Origin: Amycolatopsis thailandensis
GTDB lineage: Bacteria; Actinomycetota; Actinomycetes; Mycobacteriales; Pseudonocardiaceae
Direction: 5' to 3'
Assembly (NCBI RefSeq): GCF_002234405.1
Contig: NZ_NMQT01000112.1
Span: 53,265-117,264, forward strand
DNA length: 64,000 nucleotides
Positions 32,998 through 41,343 of the stretch are shown here, one piece after another. Positions within the stretch are counted from its first letter, which is position 1; each line of letters starts with the position of its first letter. Made by a program: the position numbers and the translations under genes. Below the pieces are notes generated by a model. That model saw nothing but the letters and a program-made list of their open reading frames with translations, made no database searches and was not told where the DNA came from.

Positions 32998-33660
32998 ATG
33001 ACGATCAAGGTGTTCCTGGTCGATGATCACGAAATCGTCAGGCGCGGCCTCTTCGATCTGCTCGGCAGCGAGCCGGACATCGAGATCTCCGGAGAAGCCG
33101 CGTCGGTCTCGGAGGCCCTCACCCGGATCCCCGCGAGCGACACCGACATTGCGGTGCTGGACGTCCGCCTCCCGGACGGCACCGGCATCGAACTGTGCCG
33201 CGAACTGCTCTCCACCGGGACTCGTCTGCGCTGCCTGATGCTCACGTCCTACGCCGACGACGAAGCCCTCTTCACCGCGATCATGGCGGGCGCGTCCGGA
33301 TTCGTCCTGAAGCAGGTGCTCGGCAACGACCTCGTCTCCGCGATCAGGACCATCGCCGACGGCGGCTCACTGCTCGACAGCCGCACCACGGCGGCGCTGA
33401 TGAATCGCATCCGCCGGGAGAACGACCGCGAGGATCCGATCGCCGGGCTGTCCGAGCAGGAACGAGCGGTCTTCGAACTCATCGGTGAGGGCCTCACCAA
33501 CCGCGAGATCGGCGACCGGCTCTTCCTGGCGGAAAAGACCATCAAGAACTACGTTTCCCGGATCCTCGGCAAACTCGGCATCCAGCGCCGGACACAGGCC
33601 GCCGTACTGGCGACAGAGCTCAAGAAGGAGGACCGGATCCCGCTGTTCGGTGATCACTAG
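32998..33660 (+). CDS. devR: DevR/DosR-like NarL-family response regulator
   Basis: 220 residues from ATG 32998 with CAGGAGGACG upstream. The receiver domain has acidic pocket DD at 9-10 and phospho-acceptor D in LDVRLPDG near residue 54. The C-terminal HTH reads LSEQERAVFELIGEGLTNRE, followed by FLAEKTIKNYVSRILGKLGI, very similar to the DNA-binding domain of mycobacterial DosR (KTxKNYVS recognition helix). It converges with the DevS-like kinase gene, their ends overlapping by 4 nt. It probably activates the surrounding stress genes through GGGAC-N4-GxCCC boxes. Confidence 0.9.
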   Translation: MTIKVFLVDDHEIVRRGLFDLLGSEPDIEISGEAASVSEALTRIPASDTDIAVLDVRLPDGTGIELCRELLSTGTRLRCLMLTSYADDEALFTAIMAGASGFVLKQVLGNDLVSAIRTIADGGSLLDSRTTAALMNRIRRENDREDPIAGLSEQERAVFELIGEGLTNREIGDRLFLAEKTIKNYVSRILGKLGIQRRTQAAVLATELKKEDRIPLFGDH

Positions 33661-35393
33661 GCCCGGTCACCGCGGGACAGCGGGACCCGCCACACGATCC
33701 TGGTCCCGCCGCCCGCGCGGTCGGTGAACTCGGCATGTCCCCCGCACCGTTCGGCTCGTTGCGAAAGGTTGTCGAGCCCGCTGCGCCTACCGGTCGACGG
33801 CAGTCCGACGCCGTTGTCGCTGACCTCGATGGCGAGTTCGGTATCGGCCTCGACGGTCACCGAGATCTCGTCCGCGCCGGAATGCCGGATAGCGTTGCTC
33901 AGCGCCTCCCGGACGACGGCTTCGGCGTGCTCGTACAACTCGGCCGGGACGAGCGTGTCCACTGCGCCGGCGATCCGGACCGAGGGGGTCACCGCCGGAG
34001 CCGTCGTCAGCTCGGTGACGACGTCGAGCAGCCGTCGACGCAGGCTGGTCGCCTCGTCGGCTCCCGCGGTGTGCAGGTCGAAGATCGAGGTCCTGATCTC
34101 GCGGACGGTCCGGTCGAGCTGCTCGACGGCTTGGGTGACCCGGTTGCGGGCGAAGTCGTCCGGCACCCTCGGCAGGATGCTCTGCAAGCTCATGCCGGTG
34201 GCGAAAAGCCGTTGGATGACGTGATCGTGGAGGTCCTGCGCGATCCGGTCACGGTCGGCGAGCACGTCCAGCAAGCGCTGGTTGCGCTGCTTCTCCGCGA
34301 ATTCGAGTGCCACCGCGGCCTGGTCGCCGAAGGAGGACAGCATCGGGATCTGGTCGGCCTTGAACTGCTGGGTGCCCTTCTCCCGGCTGGCGACCAGTAC
34401 GCCGCCGACGCCCGCCGCGCTGGTCAGCGGCGCCACCACCCCGGGGCCGGAAAGAGCCTTGTCGGCCGAGGTGAAGACCGTACCGAGGTCCGCGATGAGA
34501 CAGGCAGGCCCGTCATCGAACACCTCGTCGAGCAACGGATGCTCGCCCGAGATCGACTTCCCTTGCAGGAAAGCGTGCCGTTCGCCGGAGATCGCGGTCA
34601 CCGTCAGCGGTCGCGTTCCCTTCGGCCCGTCCTCGGCCAGCAGGATCATCACCTCGTCGGCCCCGGCCAGTTCCCGGACGCTCCGGACGATCAGGCCCAG
34701 CGTTTCGATCACCGAAGCACCGCCGAGCAGCTCGCCGTTGACCTTCGCCACCGCCTCCAGCCACCGTTCCCTCGTCCGTGAGCGCTCGAACAGCCGGGCG
34801 TTGTCGATGGCCACGCCCGCGGCGGCGGCGAGCGCCTGCAGCACGACCTCGTCGTCCGCGGTGAACTCGGCGGCTCCGCGTTTCTCGGTCAGATACAGGT
34901 TCCCGAACACCTCGTCCCTCACTCGGACCGGAACCCCGACGAAACTGTGCATGGGCGGATGGTTGGCGGGAAAGCCGACCGAGGCCGGATGCGCCGACAG
35001 ATCCGGGACCCGGACCGGATGCGGCTCTTCGATGAGCAGGCCGAGCAGCCCTCTTCCCTCGGGCAGATGTCCCATCGTCGCCCGGACCTCCGGCTCGATG
35101 CCCACGTACACGAACTGCGAGAGCCCGTCCTCGTCACCGACCACGCCCAGCGCGCCGTACTGGGCGTCGACCAGTTCCACGGCGGCCTGGACGATGCGCT
35201 GCAAGGTCGAATCGAGTTCGAGCCCGGTTCCCACCGCGAGGACCGCGTCGAGCAGCCCCTGCAGCCTGTCCCGGGTCTTGACGATCTCCGAGAGCCGCTC
35301 CTGGACCTCGTGCAGCAACTCGTCCAGGCGGAGCCCGGTCAGTACCGCCGCGCTGGGCGGCCGGCTGCCAGCCGGTCGCGGCTCGGCCGACAT
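33657..35393 (-). CDS. devS: DevS/DosT-like GAF sensor histidine kinase
   Basis: 578 residues, as in DevS. Two GAF domains: GAF-A about 45-200 with FPANHPPMHSFVGVPVRVRD, FGNLYLTEKRG, in which the histidine before PPM corresponds to the heme-binding region of DevS; GAF-B about 215-370. The dimerisation helix DLHDHVIQRLFATGMSLQS carries the phospho-histidine, followed by a HATPase with REALSNAIRHSGA (N box) and DNGVGLPSTGRRSGLDN (G boxes). ATG 35393 follows GGAAGGAGG. In mycobacteria such kinases sense O2/NO/CO and phosphorylate DosR. Unlike there, kinase and regulator are convergent here, not in one operon. Confidence 0.92.
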   Translation of the reverse strand: MSAEPRPAGSRPPSAAVLTGLRLDELLHEVQERLSEIVKTRDRLQGLLDAVLAVGTGLELDSTLQRIVQAAVELVDAQYGALGVVGDEDGLSQFVYVGIEPEVRATMGHLPEGRGLLGLLIEEPHPVRVPDLSAHPASVGFPANHPPMHSFVGVPVRVRDEVFGNLYLTEKRGAAEFTADDEVVLQALAAAAGVAIDNARLFERSRTRERWLEAVAKVNGELLGGASVIETLGLIVRSVRELAGADEVMILLAEDGPKGTRPLTVTAISGERHAFLQGKSISGEHPLLDEVFDDGPACLIADLGTVFTSADKALSGPGVVAPLTSAAGVGGVLVASREKGTQQFKADQIPMLSSFGDQAAVALEFAEKQRNQRLLDVLADRDRIAQDLHDHVIQRLFATGMSLQSILPRVPDDFARNRVTQAVEQLDRTVREIRTSIFDLHTAGADEATSLRRRLLDVVTELTTAPAVTPSVRIAGAVDTLVPAELYEHAEAVVREALSNAIRHSGADEISVTVEADTELAIEVSDNGVGLPSTGRRSGLDNLSQRAERCGGHAEFTDRAGGGTRIVWRVPLSRGDRA

Positions 35394-35741
35394 CGCCGCC
35401 TCCTTCCGGTAGGGAATGACGACTCGTTCATCGTCAGGACCGGCCTCAGCGTTCCACTCAGCGGACCCGCTGCCAAGACATGACGCGATCTCCGCTCAGG
35501 GACGACCCGGCCGGACGCACCGGCCACGGCCGGAATGCGCCCGAGTCACCCAGCCGGATAGCCCAAACGCATGATCGAGCCGCTCCTCTGTGGACAGTGG
35601 CCGATCGGGGCCGAAGAAGACAGCGATGACAAGATGACAGCCGGGTGTTCACCCGGTCAGTCCACCTTTCGCCGCCGCGCACCCGGAACGCATTAAGCTG
35701 CGCATTCGTGCCCAGCCCCGTCCACCACCCAGGCGGTAGCG
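35394..35741. other. 348-bp divergent intergenic region
   Basis: Lies between the DevS-like gene and the HAF-repeat gene, so it holds promoters for both. I see no gene. A GGGACGACCCGGCC at 35499 is only a poor match to a DosR box. A GGGTGTTCACCC palindrome (35642-35653) is the clearest dyad. Confidence 0.4.
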
Positions 35742-36791
35742 ATGCTCGAGCGAACCGGCTACACCGCGATCGACCTGCGGCCGCTGACCGGCGGCGAGGG
35801 CACCAGCGCGTACTCGGTCAGTGACACCGAATTCGTCGTCGGCGAGTCAGGCTCCACACCGGCTCGTTGGAACCGCGAGGGTGTCCCGTCCGCCTTGGCC
35901 GTTCTCGACGGCTACTCGGGCGGCCGTGCCTGCGGTGTCAACAAAACCGGAGTCACCGCGGGAATCCTTCACGACGGCGAGCACCTCCTCCCGGTGCGCT
36001 GGGATCCCGCCGGCGGCGTCCAGCGTCTCGACCTGCCCGATGGCACGATCTCGGGCGCGGTGAACCGGATCAACGACCGAGGCTCGATGCTGGGCGGCGC
36101 GATGGAACCCGGCTATCGCTGGCGCGCGGTCCGGTGGACTCCGGACAGTCGTCTCGCGGAGCTCGAACCGTTGACGGCCGACGGCGAGACCCAGGCGCAC
36201 GACCTGAACGAGCTCGACGAGGTCGCCGGGACAGCCAAGGACGGCTCGGGTGCCCGCACCGCGGTGCGCTGGAGCCGTACGGGAGAGGTCAGCAGGTTGC
36301 CCTCGCCACGTCGCGCGACCGCCCACTGCATCAACGACCAGGGTGTGGTGGCCGCCGACGGAGTGTCGTGGAACCGCGACGGCCAGGCCACGCTGTTGAC
36401 CGGCGGCCCGGTCTTCCGGACCGGGCAGACGCTGAAACTCACCAATGACGGAGCGACGATCGGCTGGGGCGCGACGACGGACGGGCAGCAGATCGGCATC
36501 CGCTGGAACCGGTCGGGTGAACCCACCGTGCTGCCTCCGCTGCCGCCCGACACCACTAGTACCTGCTTCGACATCGACGACGCGGGCGTGGTCGTCGGCG
36601 AGTCGGCCGGCGGCACGAAGGTGCGTCCGGTCTGGTGGGACGAGGACGCGACACCGCACCCGCTGCCCTCACCGGCCGGCCTCGACGCCATCGTGGCTCA
36701 GCACATCACGATGACGGGCAACGTCATCATCGGCTACGGCTACGACCCCGCTGAAGCCACCTATCGCGGGATCGCCTGGTACCGCACCTGA
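35742..36791 (+). CDS. HAF-repeat (beta-propeller-like) protein, cytoplasmic
   Basis: 349 residues built from repeated ~40-55-residue units of the form 'A..IN..G.V.G.......AVRW...G....L', e.g. DLNELDEVAGTAKDGSGART, INDQGVVAADGVSWNRDG, FDIDDAGVVVGESAGGTKVR. This is the HAF/extracellular-repeat pattern (TIGR02913 group). No signal peptide or membrane segment is visible, which is unusual given the family's 'extracellular' label. It stands alone on the plus strand between the DevS-like gene and the ackA remnant. Molecular function unknown; probably a binding propeller. Confidence 0.8.
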   Translation: MLERTGYTAIDLRPLTGGEGTSAYSVSDTEFVVGESGSTPARWNREGVPSALAVLDGYSGGRACGVNKTGVTAGILHDGEHLLPVRWDPAGGVQRLDLPDGTISGAVNRINDRGSMLGGAMEPGYRWRAVRWTPDSRLAELEPLTADGETQAHDLNELDEVAGTAKDGSGARTAVRWSRTGEVSRLPSPRRATAHCINDQGVVAADGVSWNRDGQATLLTGGPVFRTGQTLKLTNDGATIGWGATTDGQQIGIRWNRSGEPTVLPPLPPDTTSTCFDIDDAGVVVGESAGGTKVRPVWWDEDATPHPLPSPAGLDAIVAQHITMTGNVIIGYGYDPAEATYRGIAWYRT

Positions 36792-36809
36792 GTCCCGGCC
36801 CTCGCCGGG

Positions 36810-37111
36810 GTCCGGCGCGCCGGATCTCGGGGCCATCGCGGATCGCGGTCACCGAAGCCCCCGCGCCCAGGTGACAGCACAGCAAACGTGGCGCGGTGCA
36901 CCGCGTGGCGGGAGGGAGAGTGGCGTGGAACGACGCGACCGCCGTGATCCCGTCGAGCCGTTCCGGACCGGTTCGCGAACCACCGTGCACGAACCGGATC
37001 GCGACAGTGTCCACTGTGGACAACCGTTCGCGCGCCTGGGCCACCACGGTGGTGTCGTCGCCGATTTCGGGCGACGACCACGCTGTCCAGCCGACGTCCG
37101 GGAACCGGCAG
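36810..37111 (-). pseudogene. ackA: Acetate kinase (ackA) remnant
   Basis: One minus-strand frame shows three blocks typical of acetate kinase in the right order: VDTVAIRFVHGGSR (the AVGHRVVHGG strand), ASFHATLPPAT (from the DTAFHATLPP motif with the catalytic Asp lost) and CCHLGAGASVTAIRDG (HLGNGxS phosphate-binding loop). The spacing between blocks is far too short, so the N-terminus and at least two internal segments are deleted, and no C-terminus follows. It sits directly behind the USP-CBS-USP operon, where acetate kinase is plausible as part of a hypoxia response. Clearly non-functional. Confidence 0.75.
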
Positions 37112-37114
37112 CGG

Positions 37115-38014
37115 TCACCGGGTGAGCCTCGGCCGGACCACCATCACCGGGCATTCGGCGTGATGGGCCAGTGCCTGGCTGGTCGAGCCGAGCAGGAGGC
37201 CGGTGAATCCACCGCGACCACGGCTGCCCACAACCACCAGTTGCGCCTTCGCGCTCCATTCCAGCAGGACCTGTCTCGGCCGGTCACGCACGAGTGAGCG
37301 TTCTACCGCGACGTCCGGGTACTTCTCCTGCCAGCCCGCCAGGCGCTGCGCGAGCAGCCTGCGTTCGTCGTCCTCGATGGACTCCCATTGGGTGACCAGC
37401 CGCGCCATGCCGTAGACGTCGTCGTAGGTGACATCCGACCAGGCGTGCACCGCGACCAACGACGCGTTCCGGCGTGAAGCTTCTTCGAACGCGGCCTCCA
37501 AGGCCTGTTCGCTCAGCGGGCTCCCGTCGACGCCGACGACCATCGGCCCGGCCTCGGGATAGTTCGCCGTGCCCTTTCGGGCCCGGAGCACGACCACCGG
37601 ACAATACGCGTGCGCGATGATCGCCGACGCCGTCGAACCGATGGTCATCTCCCCGAAGAAACCCTTGCCCGTGCCGCCGATCACCACCATCGCCGCCGAC
37701 TTCGACACGTCGGCCAGGACCGCGACCGGAGAACCCGTGGGCATGAGGGTGTCCACCCGGACGCCGGGAGCCGCCGTCCCAGTCTCTTCCACCGCTTCGT
37801 CGAGGATTCGCCGCCCGTCCGCGGCAAGCAGGTCGAACCACGGCGCGGGGCCGGCGAGCCCACCACCGTAGGCCCGCTGCTCCACGTGGAGGGCGTGCAC
37901 GATCAGCAATCCCAGGCCCCGTTCGGCGGCGCGGGTCGCCGCCCATCGAGCGGCCGCGCGTCCCGGCTCCGCCCCGTCCACCCCGACGACGATCCTGTTC
38001 AGCGCGGCTGTCAT
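37115..38014 (-). CDS. Universal stress protein, two USP domains
   Basis: 299 residues, two tandem USP domains. ATP-binding glycine loops are VIGGTGKGFFGEMTIGSTAS and VVGSRGRGGFTGLLLGSTSQ, each with the G-2x-G-9x-G-S/T pattern, so both should bind ATP. It is the third gene of the operon usp-CBS/BON-usp; its ATG (38014) overlaps the CBS gene stop by 4 nt. In mycobacteria, several two-domain USPs belong to the DosR regulon and influence growth arrest (family knowledge). Downstream lies the ackA remnant. Confidence 0.93.
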   Translation of the reverse strand: MTAALNRIVVGVDGAEPGRAAARWAATRAAERGLGLLIVHALHVEQRAYGGGLAGPAPWFDLLAADGRRILDEAVEETGTAAPGVRVDTLMPTGSPVAVLADVSKSAAMVVIGGTGKGFFGEMTIGSTASAIIAHAYCPVVVLRARKGTANYPEAGPMVVGVDGSPLSEQALEAAFEEASRRNASLVAVHAWSDVTYDDVYGMARLVTQWESIEDDERRLLAQRLAGWQEKYPDVAVERSLVRDRPRQVLLEWSAKAQLVVVGSRGRGGFTGLLLGSTSQALAHHAECPVMVVRPRLTR

Positions 38015-38616
38015 TCCTCGCCCTCCTGGTAAGTCACCTTCGCTTGTACGACACCGGGAATCCCTTCGGCGATGACCTTCGCCACGTGGTGGTCGGTGTC
38101 GTTCCCGTATCGGTCACCGATGCGGACCAGCCCGTCCTGGACCTCCACCGTCCATCGGCCGGGCCCGCCGTAGATCGCGAGGTGATGCCGGACGTCGGCG
38201 GCGATCGCGTCGTCGGCCCGGGCGAACGCGCGGACGAAATCGCCCCGCGTGAGGATGCCCACCACCTTCGCACCGTCCACGATCGGCATCGCGCGGATCT
38301 TGCCGTCGAGCAGAGCTCTGCCGACGTCCGCGAGATCCGCCCCGGCGCTCATCCCGGTGACGGGCGTCGTCATCACCTCGGCCACGGTGACTCCCGGCGT
38401 CGTCTGGCCCGCCGGGTGCCGCGCCGACCGGATGTCCTCGGGGAACCGGTCCCGGATCAGGTCCGCCTCGGTCACGATGCCGATCAAGTGATCGTCGTCG
38501 TTCACCACCGGAAGAGCGGTGAAGCCGTGTTCGGTCAGCAGTCCGGCGGCGTGCTTTGCGGTCATCTCCGGTGCGACGGTGACGACCGGCCTCGTCATCA
38601 GGTCTCTTGCCCGCAT
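38011..38616 (-). CDS. CBS-pair protein with C-terminal BON domain
   Basis: 201 residues. CBS motif 1: ARDLMTRPVVTVAPEMTAKH ... LPVVNDDDHLIGIVTEADLI; CBS motif 2: VAEVMTTPVTGMSAGADLAD ... MPIVDGAKVVGILTRGDFVR. The last ~60 residues form a BON domain (VRHHLAIYGGPGRWTVEVQD, GLVRIGDRYG). CBS pairs bind adenosyl ligands; BON domains bind phospholipid or adjacent domains. ATG 38616 has GGGAGG upstream. It is coupled to the following usp by an ATGA overlap and lies 13 nt after the preceding usp, hence likely a regulatory partner of the stress proteins. Confidence 0.92.
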   Translation of the reverse strand: MRARDLMTRPVVTVAPEMTAKHAAGLLTEHGFTALPVVNDDDHLIGIVTEADLIRDRFPEDIRSARHPAGQTTPGVTVAEVMTTPVTGMSAGADLADVGRALLDGKIRAMPIVDGAKVVGILTRGDFVRAFARADDAIAADVRHHLAIYGGPGRWTVEVQDGLVRIGDRYGNDTDHHVAKVIAEGIPGVVQAKVTYQEGEE

Positions 38617-38629
38617 GTCGCCTCCCGTC

Positions 38630-39556
38630 TCACGGTCGCGTGCCGCCATCGGCCTCGCTCGGCACCGCGGGCCGGACGACGGCGACAGGACATTCCGAAT
38701 GGGCGACCAGCGCCTGGCTCGTCGAGCCGAGGAGCATGCCTTCGAACCCGCCTCGTCCCCGGCAGCCGACCACGACCAGGCGTGCCCGGGTGCCGAACTC
38801 GAGCAGGGTGCGGATGGGGCGCCCCCGTCGCACGACGACCTCGACCGGAACGTCCGGGTACTTGTCCTGCCAGGGAGCCACTTGCTCCTCGACCGACTTC
38901 CACTCGTCCGCCTCGATTTCCACAGCGTCGACGTCGAGGAGATGCGGCCGGAGCGAACCGTGGTCCAGCACTTCGGACCAGGTACGGACAACGGTCAAGC
39001 CGCTGTCCCGCAACCTCGCTTCGTCGAAGCCGAACCCGAGGGCGGCTTCGCTGGTGGGAGATCCGTCGGTACCCACGACGATCCGGCCCTCGTCGGGCAG
39101 CGGGCCGTCGGGCCGCCGTCCGCGAGCCACCACGATCGGGCAATGGCCGTGCCGGGCGAGCGAGACCGCCGTGGAGCCGATCAACGGTCCGGTGAATCCG
39201 CCCAAACCTCGTGACCCCAACACCACCATCGCCGCCGTCGTCGACTCCTGGATCAGCGCGGGAACGGCGCTCCACTCCCGGACCGCGGTCTCGACGACCA
39301 GCTTCGGAAACCGGCTCAGGACCCCGTCCCGGGCCCGGGCGATCCACTCTTGGCCCAAATGTGCGAACCCCGCGCGGATCGTTTCTTCCGGGGGAAGGAT
39401 CCCTGGCATCTTCGCGACCGGTACCCGGTAGACATGGACGAGCCGTAGCGGCACTCCTCGTCGTGAAGCGTCGTCCGCCGCCCACGACGCCGCCGTCCTC
39501 GCGGACCTGGAACCGTCGATCCCGGCGACGATCGTCCCGTCCGTGGCGACCGGCAT
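38630..39556 (-). CDS. Universal stress protein, two USP domains
   Basis: 308 residues, first gene of the operon. Domain 1 ends VVLGSRGLGGFTGPLIGSTA, domain 2 VVVGCRGRGGFEGMLLGSTS; both keep the ATP-binding glycine pattern. Each domain opens with the usual IVAGIDGSRSA or IVVGTDGSPTS strand. ATG 39556 has GAGAGGAG upstream. The 153-bp gap before it holds a GGGACTTTCGCCCT site, a good DosR-type box, in the orientation expected for this gene, so hypoxia or DevR control is likely. Confidence 0.93.
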   Translation of the reverse strand: MPVATDGTIVAGIDGSRSARTAASWAADDASRRGVPLRLVHVYRVPVAKMPGILPPEETIRAGFAHLGQEWIARARDGVLSRFPKLVVETAVREWSAVPALIQESTTAAMVVLGSRGLGGFTGPLIGSTAVSLARHGHCPIVVARGRRPDGPLPDEGRIVVGTDGSPTSEAALGFGFDEARLRDSGLTVVRTWSEVLDHGSLRPHLLDVDAVEIEADEWKSVEEQVAPWQDKYPDVPVEVVVRRGRPIRTLLEFGTRARLVVVGCRGRGGFEGMLLGSTSQALVAHSECPVAVVRPAVPSEADGGTRP

Positions 39557-39683
39557 CCCTGCTCCTCTCGTCGTGTTTCGACGGCCTCAGTCTCGAACGA
39601 GGGGTCGATCTGATCGCAGAGGATGAAGTCCCGCGGCCCTTGGCCGTCCGTCCCGTTCCCTTGGCGGTCCAGCCCGGGACGAA

Positions 39684-39697
39684 AGGGCGAAAGTCCC
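39684..39697 (-). promoter_or_regulatory. DosR/DevR-like box upstream of the usp operon
   Basis: On the minus strand GGGACTTTCGCCCT, three differences from GGGACTWWAGTCCC and identical in layout to accepted DosR-box variants with a CG centre. It is ~130 bp upstream of the usp start. A second, weaker GGGACGAAAGGGC overlaps it on the other strand (39676-39688). Confidence 0.55.
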
Positions 39698-39709
39698 TAT
39701 CGTCGGGAT

Positions 39710-40594
39710 TCAGCCCGGAAAGCGGGCCCGGTGGAGATGGAGGTCTTCGAGGGCGTCGAGGGTGGCCGTCCGGCGGTACCAGTGCAGCCAGGTCGCCGTC
39801 TGGTACGCGATCCGGGACAGTTCGTCGCGAGTCGCCTTCGACGGTCCTTGCCCGGGGCGGTGATAGTGAACGGAAACCACGCCTTCACATCCGTCCGGAC
39901 CGCACAAGGGCAGGCTGTACACGGCCCGGACCTTCTCCGCGACTAGGGCTTCGAGCGCCGGCCGATCGAAAATGCCGGACTTGGTGACTTCGGCGACCGT
40001 GATCGGTTCACGCACCCGCATGGCGATACCGCACGCGGTGGCATCACCCTCGACATGGGCGAAGTGCTGGAAGAACTCGGCGGAGAATCCTTCGGCACGT
40101 TCCAGTTTCAGGCCCGTCCGGTTCTTGGTCACCGATTGGATGTCGCCCTGGGCGGTTTGGGCCCGGTCGGTCACGCGGTCCAAGGCCGCCCACAGCAGTC
40201 CCGTCGGCCGGATCGTGGACGAGGCGGGCAGGAAATCGAGTTCCGGCGCGCTCCGCCAGACCCGTGGCGGAAACCAAGGGCCTTCCCGCCACGGGCGAGG
40301 CGCGACGATCAACGCCCTGGCCAGCGCGTTCGGGCCCACGTGGTGACGGAGCGCGGCGGTTCGCAGTGCGTGGATCGCCGTCGTGGCATCGGCCAGTTCG
40401 TACCGGGCCATCAGCACGCCGGCCGCGTGCTCCAAGGTCGCCCGGTCACGCAAATGCCTAAGAAGGGCATCAATGTCGATCGGCTGCCCGTGCACGGCAG
40501 TCGATATCCGCTGGGTCCCCTTGTCGCCCGACATCACTCCAGGCGGTTCGCTGTCGCGCGGCATCCAGGCGGCAGCCGCGTCGAGACACGCCAC
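39710..40594 (-). CDS. ANTAR-GAF domain regulator
   Basis: 294 residues. Residues ~35-95 form an ANTAR RNA-binding domain: LLRHLRDRATLEHAAGVLMA, RYELADATTAIHALRTAALR. The rest (~110-280) resembles a GAF domain (EEL-type HVEGDATACGIAMRVREPIT, VYSLPLCGPDGCEGVVSVHY). Most GAF-ANTAR proteins have ANTAR at the C-terminus; here the order is reversed. ANTAR domains prevent transcription termination at paired hairpins (family knowledge). Start is uncertain: GTG 40594 as given, ATG 40564 or ATG 40534 are in frame and none has a good ribosome site. It ends close to the DosR-like box. Confidence 0.8.
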   Translation of the reverse strand: MACLDAAAAWMPRDSEPPGVMSGDKGTQRISTAVHGQPIDIDALLRHLRDRATLEHAAGVLMARYELADATTAIHALRTAALRHHVGPNALARALIVAPRPWREGPWFPPRVWRSAPELDFLPASSTIRPTGLLWAALDRVTDRAQTAQGDIQSVTKNRTGLKLERAEGFSAEFFQHFAHVEGDATACGIAMRVREPITVAEVTKSGIFDRPALEALVAEKVRAVYSLPLCGPDGCEGVVSVHYHRPGQGPSKATRDELSRIAYQTATWLHWYRRTATLDALEDLHLHRARFPG

Positions 40595-40659
40595 GGATCC
40601 ACTATCCGCTCTCCCTTATCAGCGGACAAGATGGTTTTCCCTGCGAAGGCATCACGAGC

Positions 40660-41343
40660 TCAGCCGACCGGTGCGGGGATGCTCAACCTCCCGTCGTGGA
40701 CTTCGGCGATCCGGTCCACCGCGGCCAGGTGGGCTCGGTCGTGGGTGACCAGGACGGTGGCGGTCGCGCGTTCGTGGGTGAGGCGGGTGATCAGGTCGAC
40801 GATCGCGGCACCGCGATCGTGGTCGAGGGCGCTCGTCGGTTCGTCGATCAGCAGCACGGTGGGCTCGTTCATCAGCGCGCGGGCGATGTTCACCCGCTGC
40901 CGTTGACCGCCGGAGAGCTGATGCGGACGTCGTCCTGCCTGCGGCGCCAGCCCGACGGCGTCAAGGAGTTCCATGGCCGCGCCACGGGCTTTTGCCGGAG
41001 AACGGCCATCGATCCGGGCCATGACCTGGAGTTGTTCGACGGCGGTGAGCGAGGGCAGCAGATTGGGCTGCTGGAACACGATTCCGATCTTGCGACGCCT
41101 CAGTTCGGTGAGTTCGCCACGGGTCAGGCCGGTGGTCACCGTGCCGTCGACGGTGACGGCCCCGTCGTCCGGGCTGATGAGGGTGGCGGCGACGGCGAGC
41201 AGGCTGGATTTGCCGGAGCCGGACGGTCCGGCGACCGCGGTGAGCCCACCCGCCGGAACATCCAGGGTGACGTCGTCAAGAGCGGTGAGGCGGGCGTCGC
41301 CGTCGGGATAGGTGAGGGTGACGCCGGTCAGGTTCAAACTCAT
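40660..41343 (-). CDS. ABC transporter ATP-binding protein (MacB/LolD type)
   Basis: 227 residues. Walker A GPSGSGKSSLLA (~39-50), Q-loop FQQPNLLP, signature LSGGQRQRVNIARAL, Walker B VLLIDEPTSALD, H-loop LVTHDR. This is the class that works with FtsX/MacB-type permeases in efflux or lipoprotein release rather than import. The ATG at 41343 overlaps the permease stop by 4 nt. Together with the permease and the divergent two-component system it forms a self-regulated envelope-stress or antimicrobial-resistance module (inference). Confidence 0.95.
   Translation of the reverse strand: MSLNLTGVTLTYPDGDARLTALDDVTLDVPAGGLTAVAGPSGSGKSSLLAVAATLISPDDGAVTVDGTVTTGLTRGELTELRRRKIGIVFQQPNLLPSLTAVEQLQVMARIDGRSPAKARGAAMELLDAVGLAPQAGRRPHQLSGGQRQRVNIARALMNEPTVLLIDEPTSALDHDRGAAIVDLITRLTHERATATVLVTHDRAHLAAVDRIAEVHDGRLSIPAPVG

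Noticed and set aside
35499..35512. GGGACGACCCGGCC as a DosR box for devS
   Set aside because: Symmetry is poor and the central A/T positions are missing.
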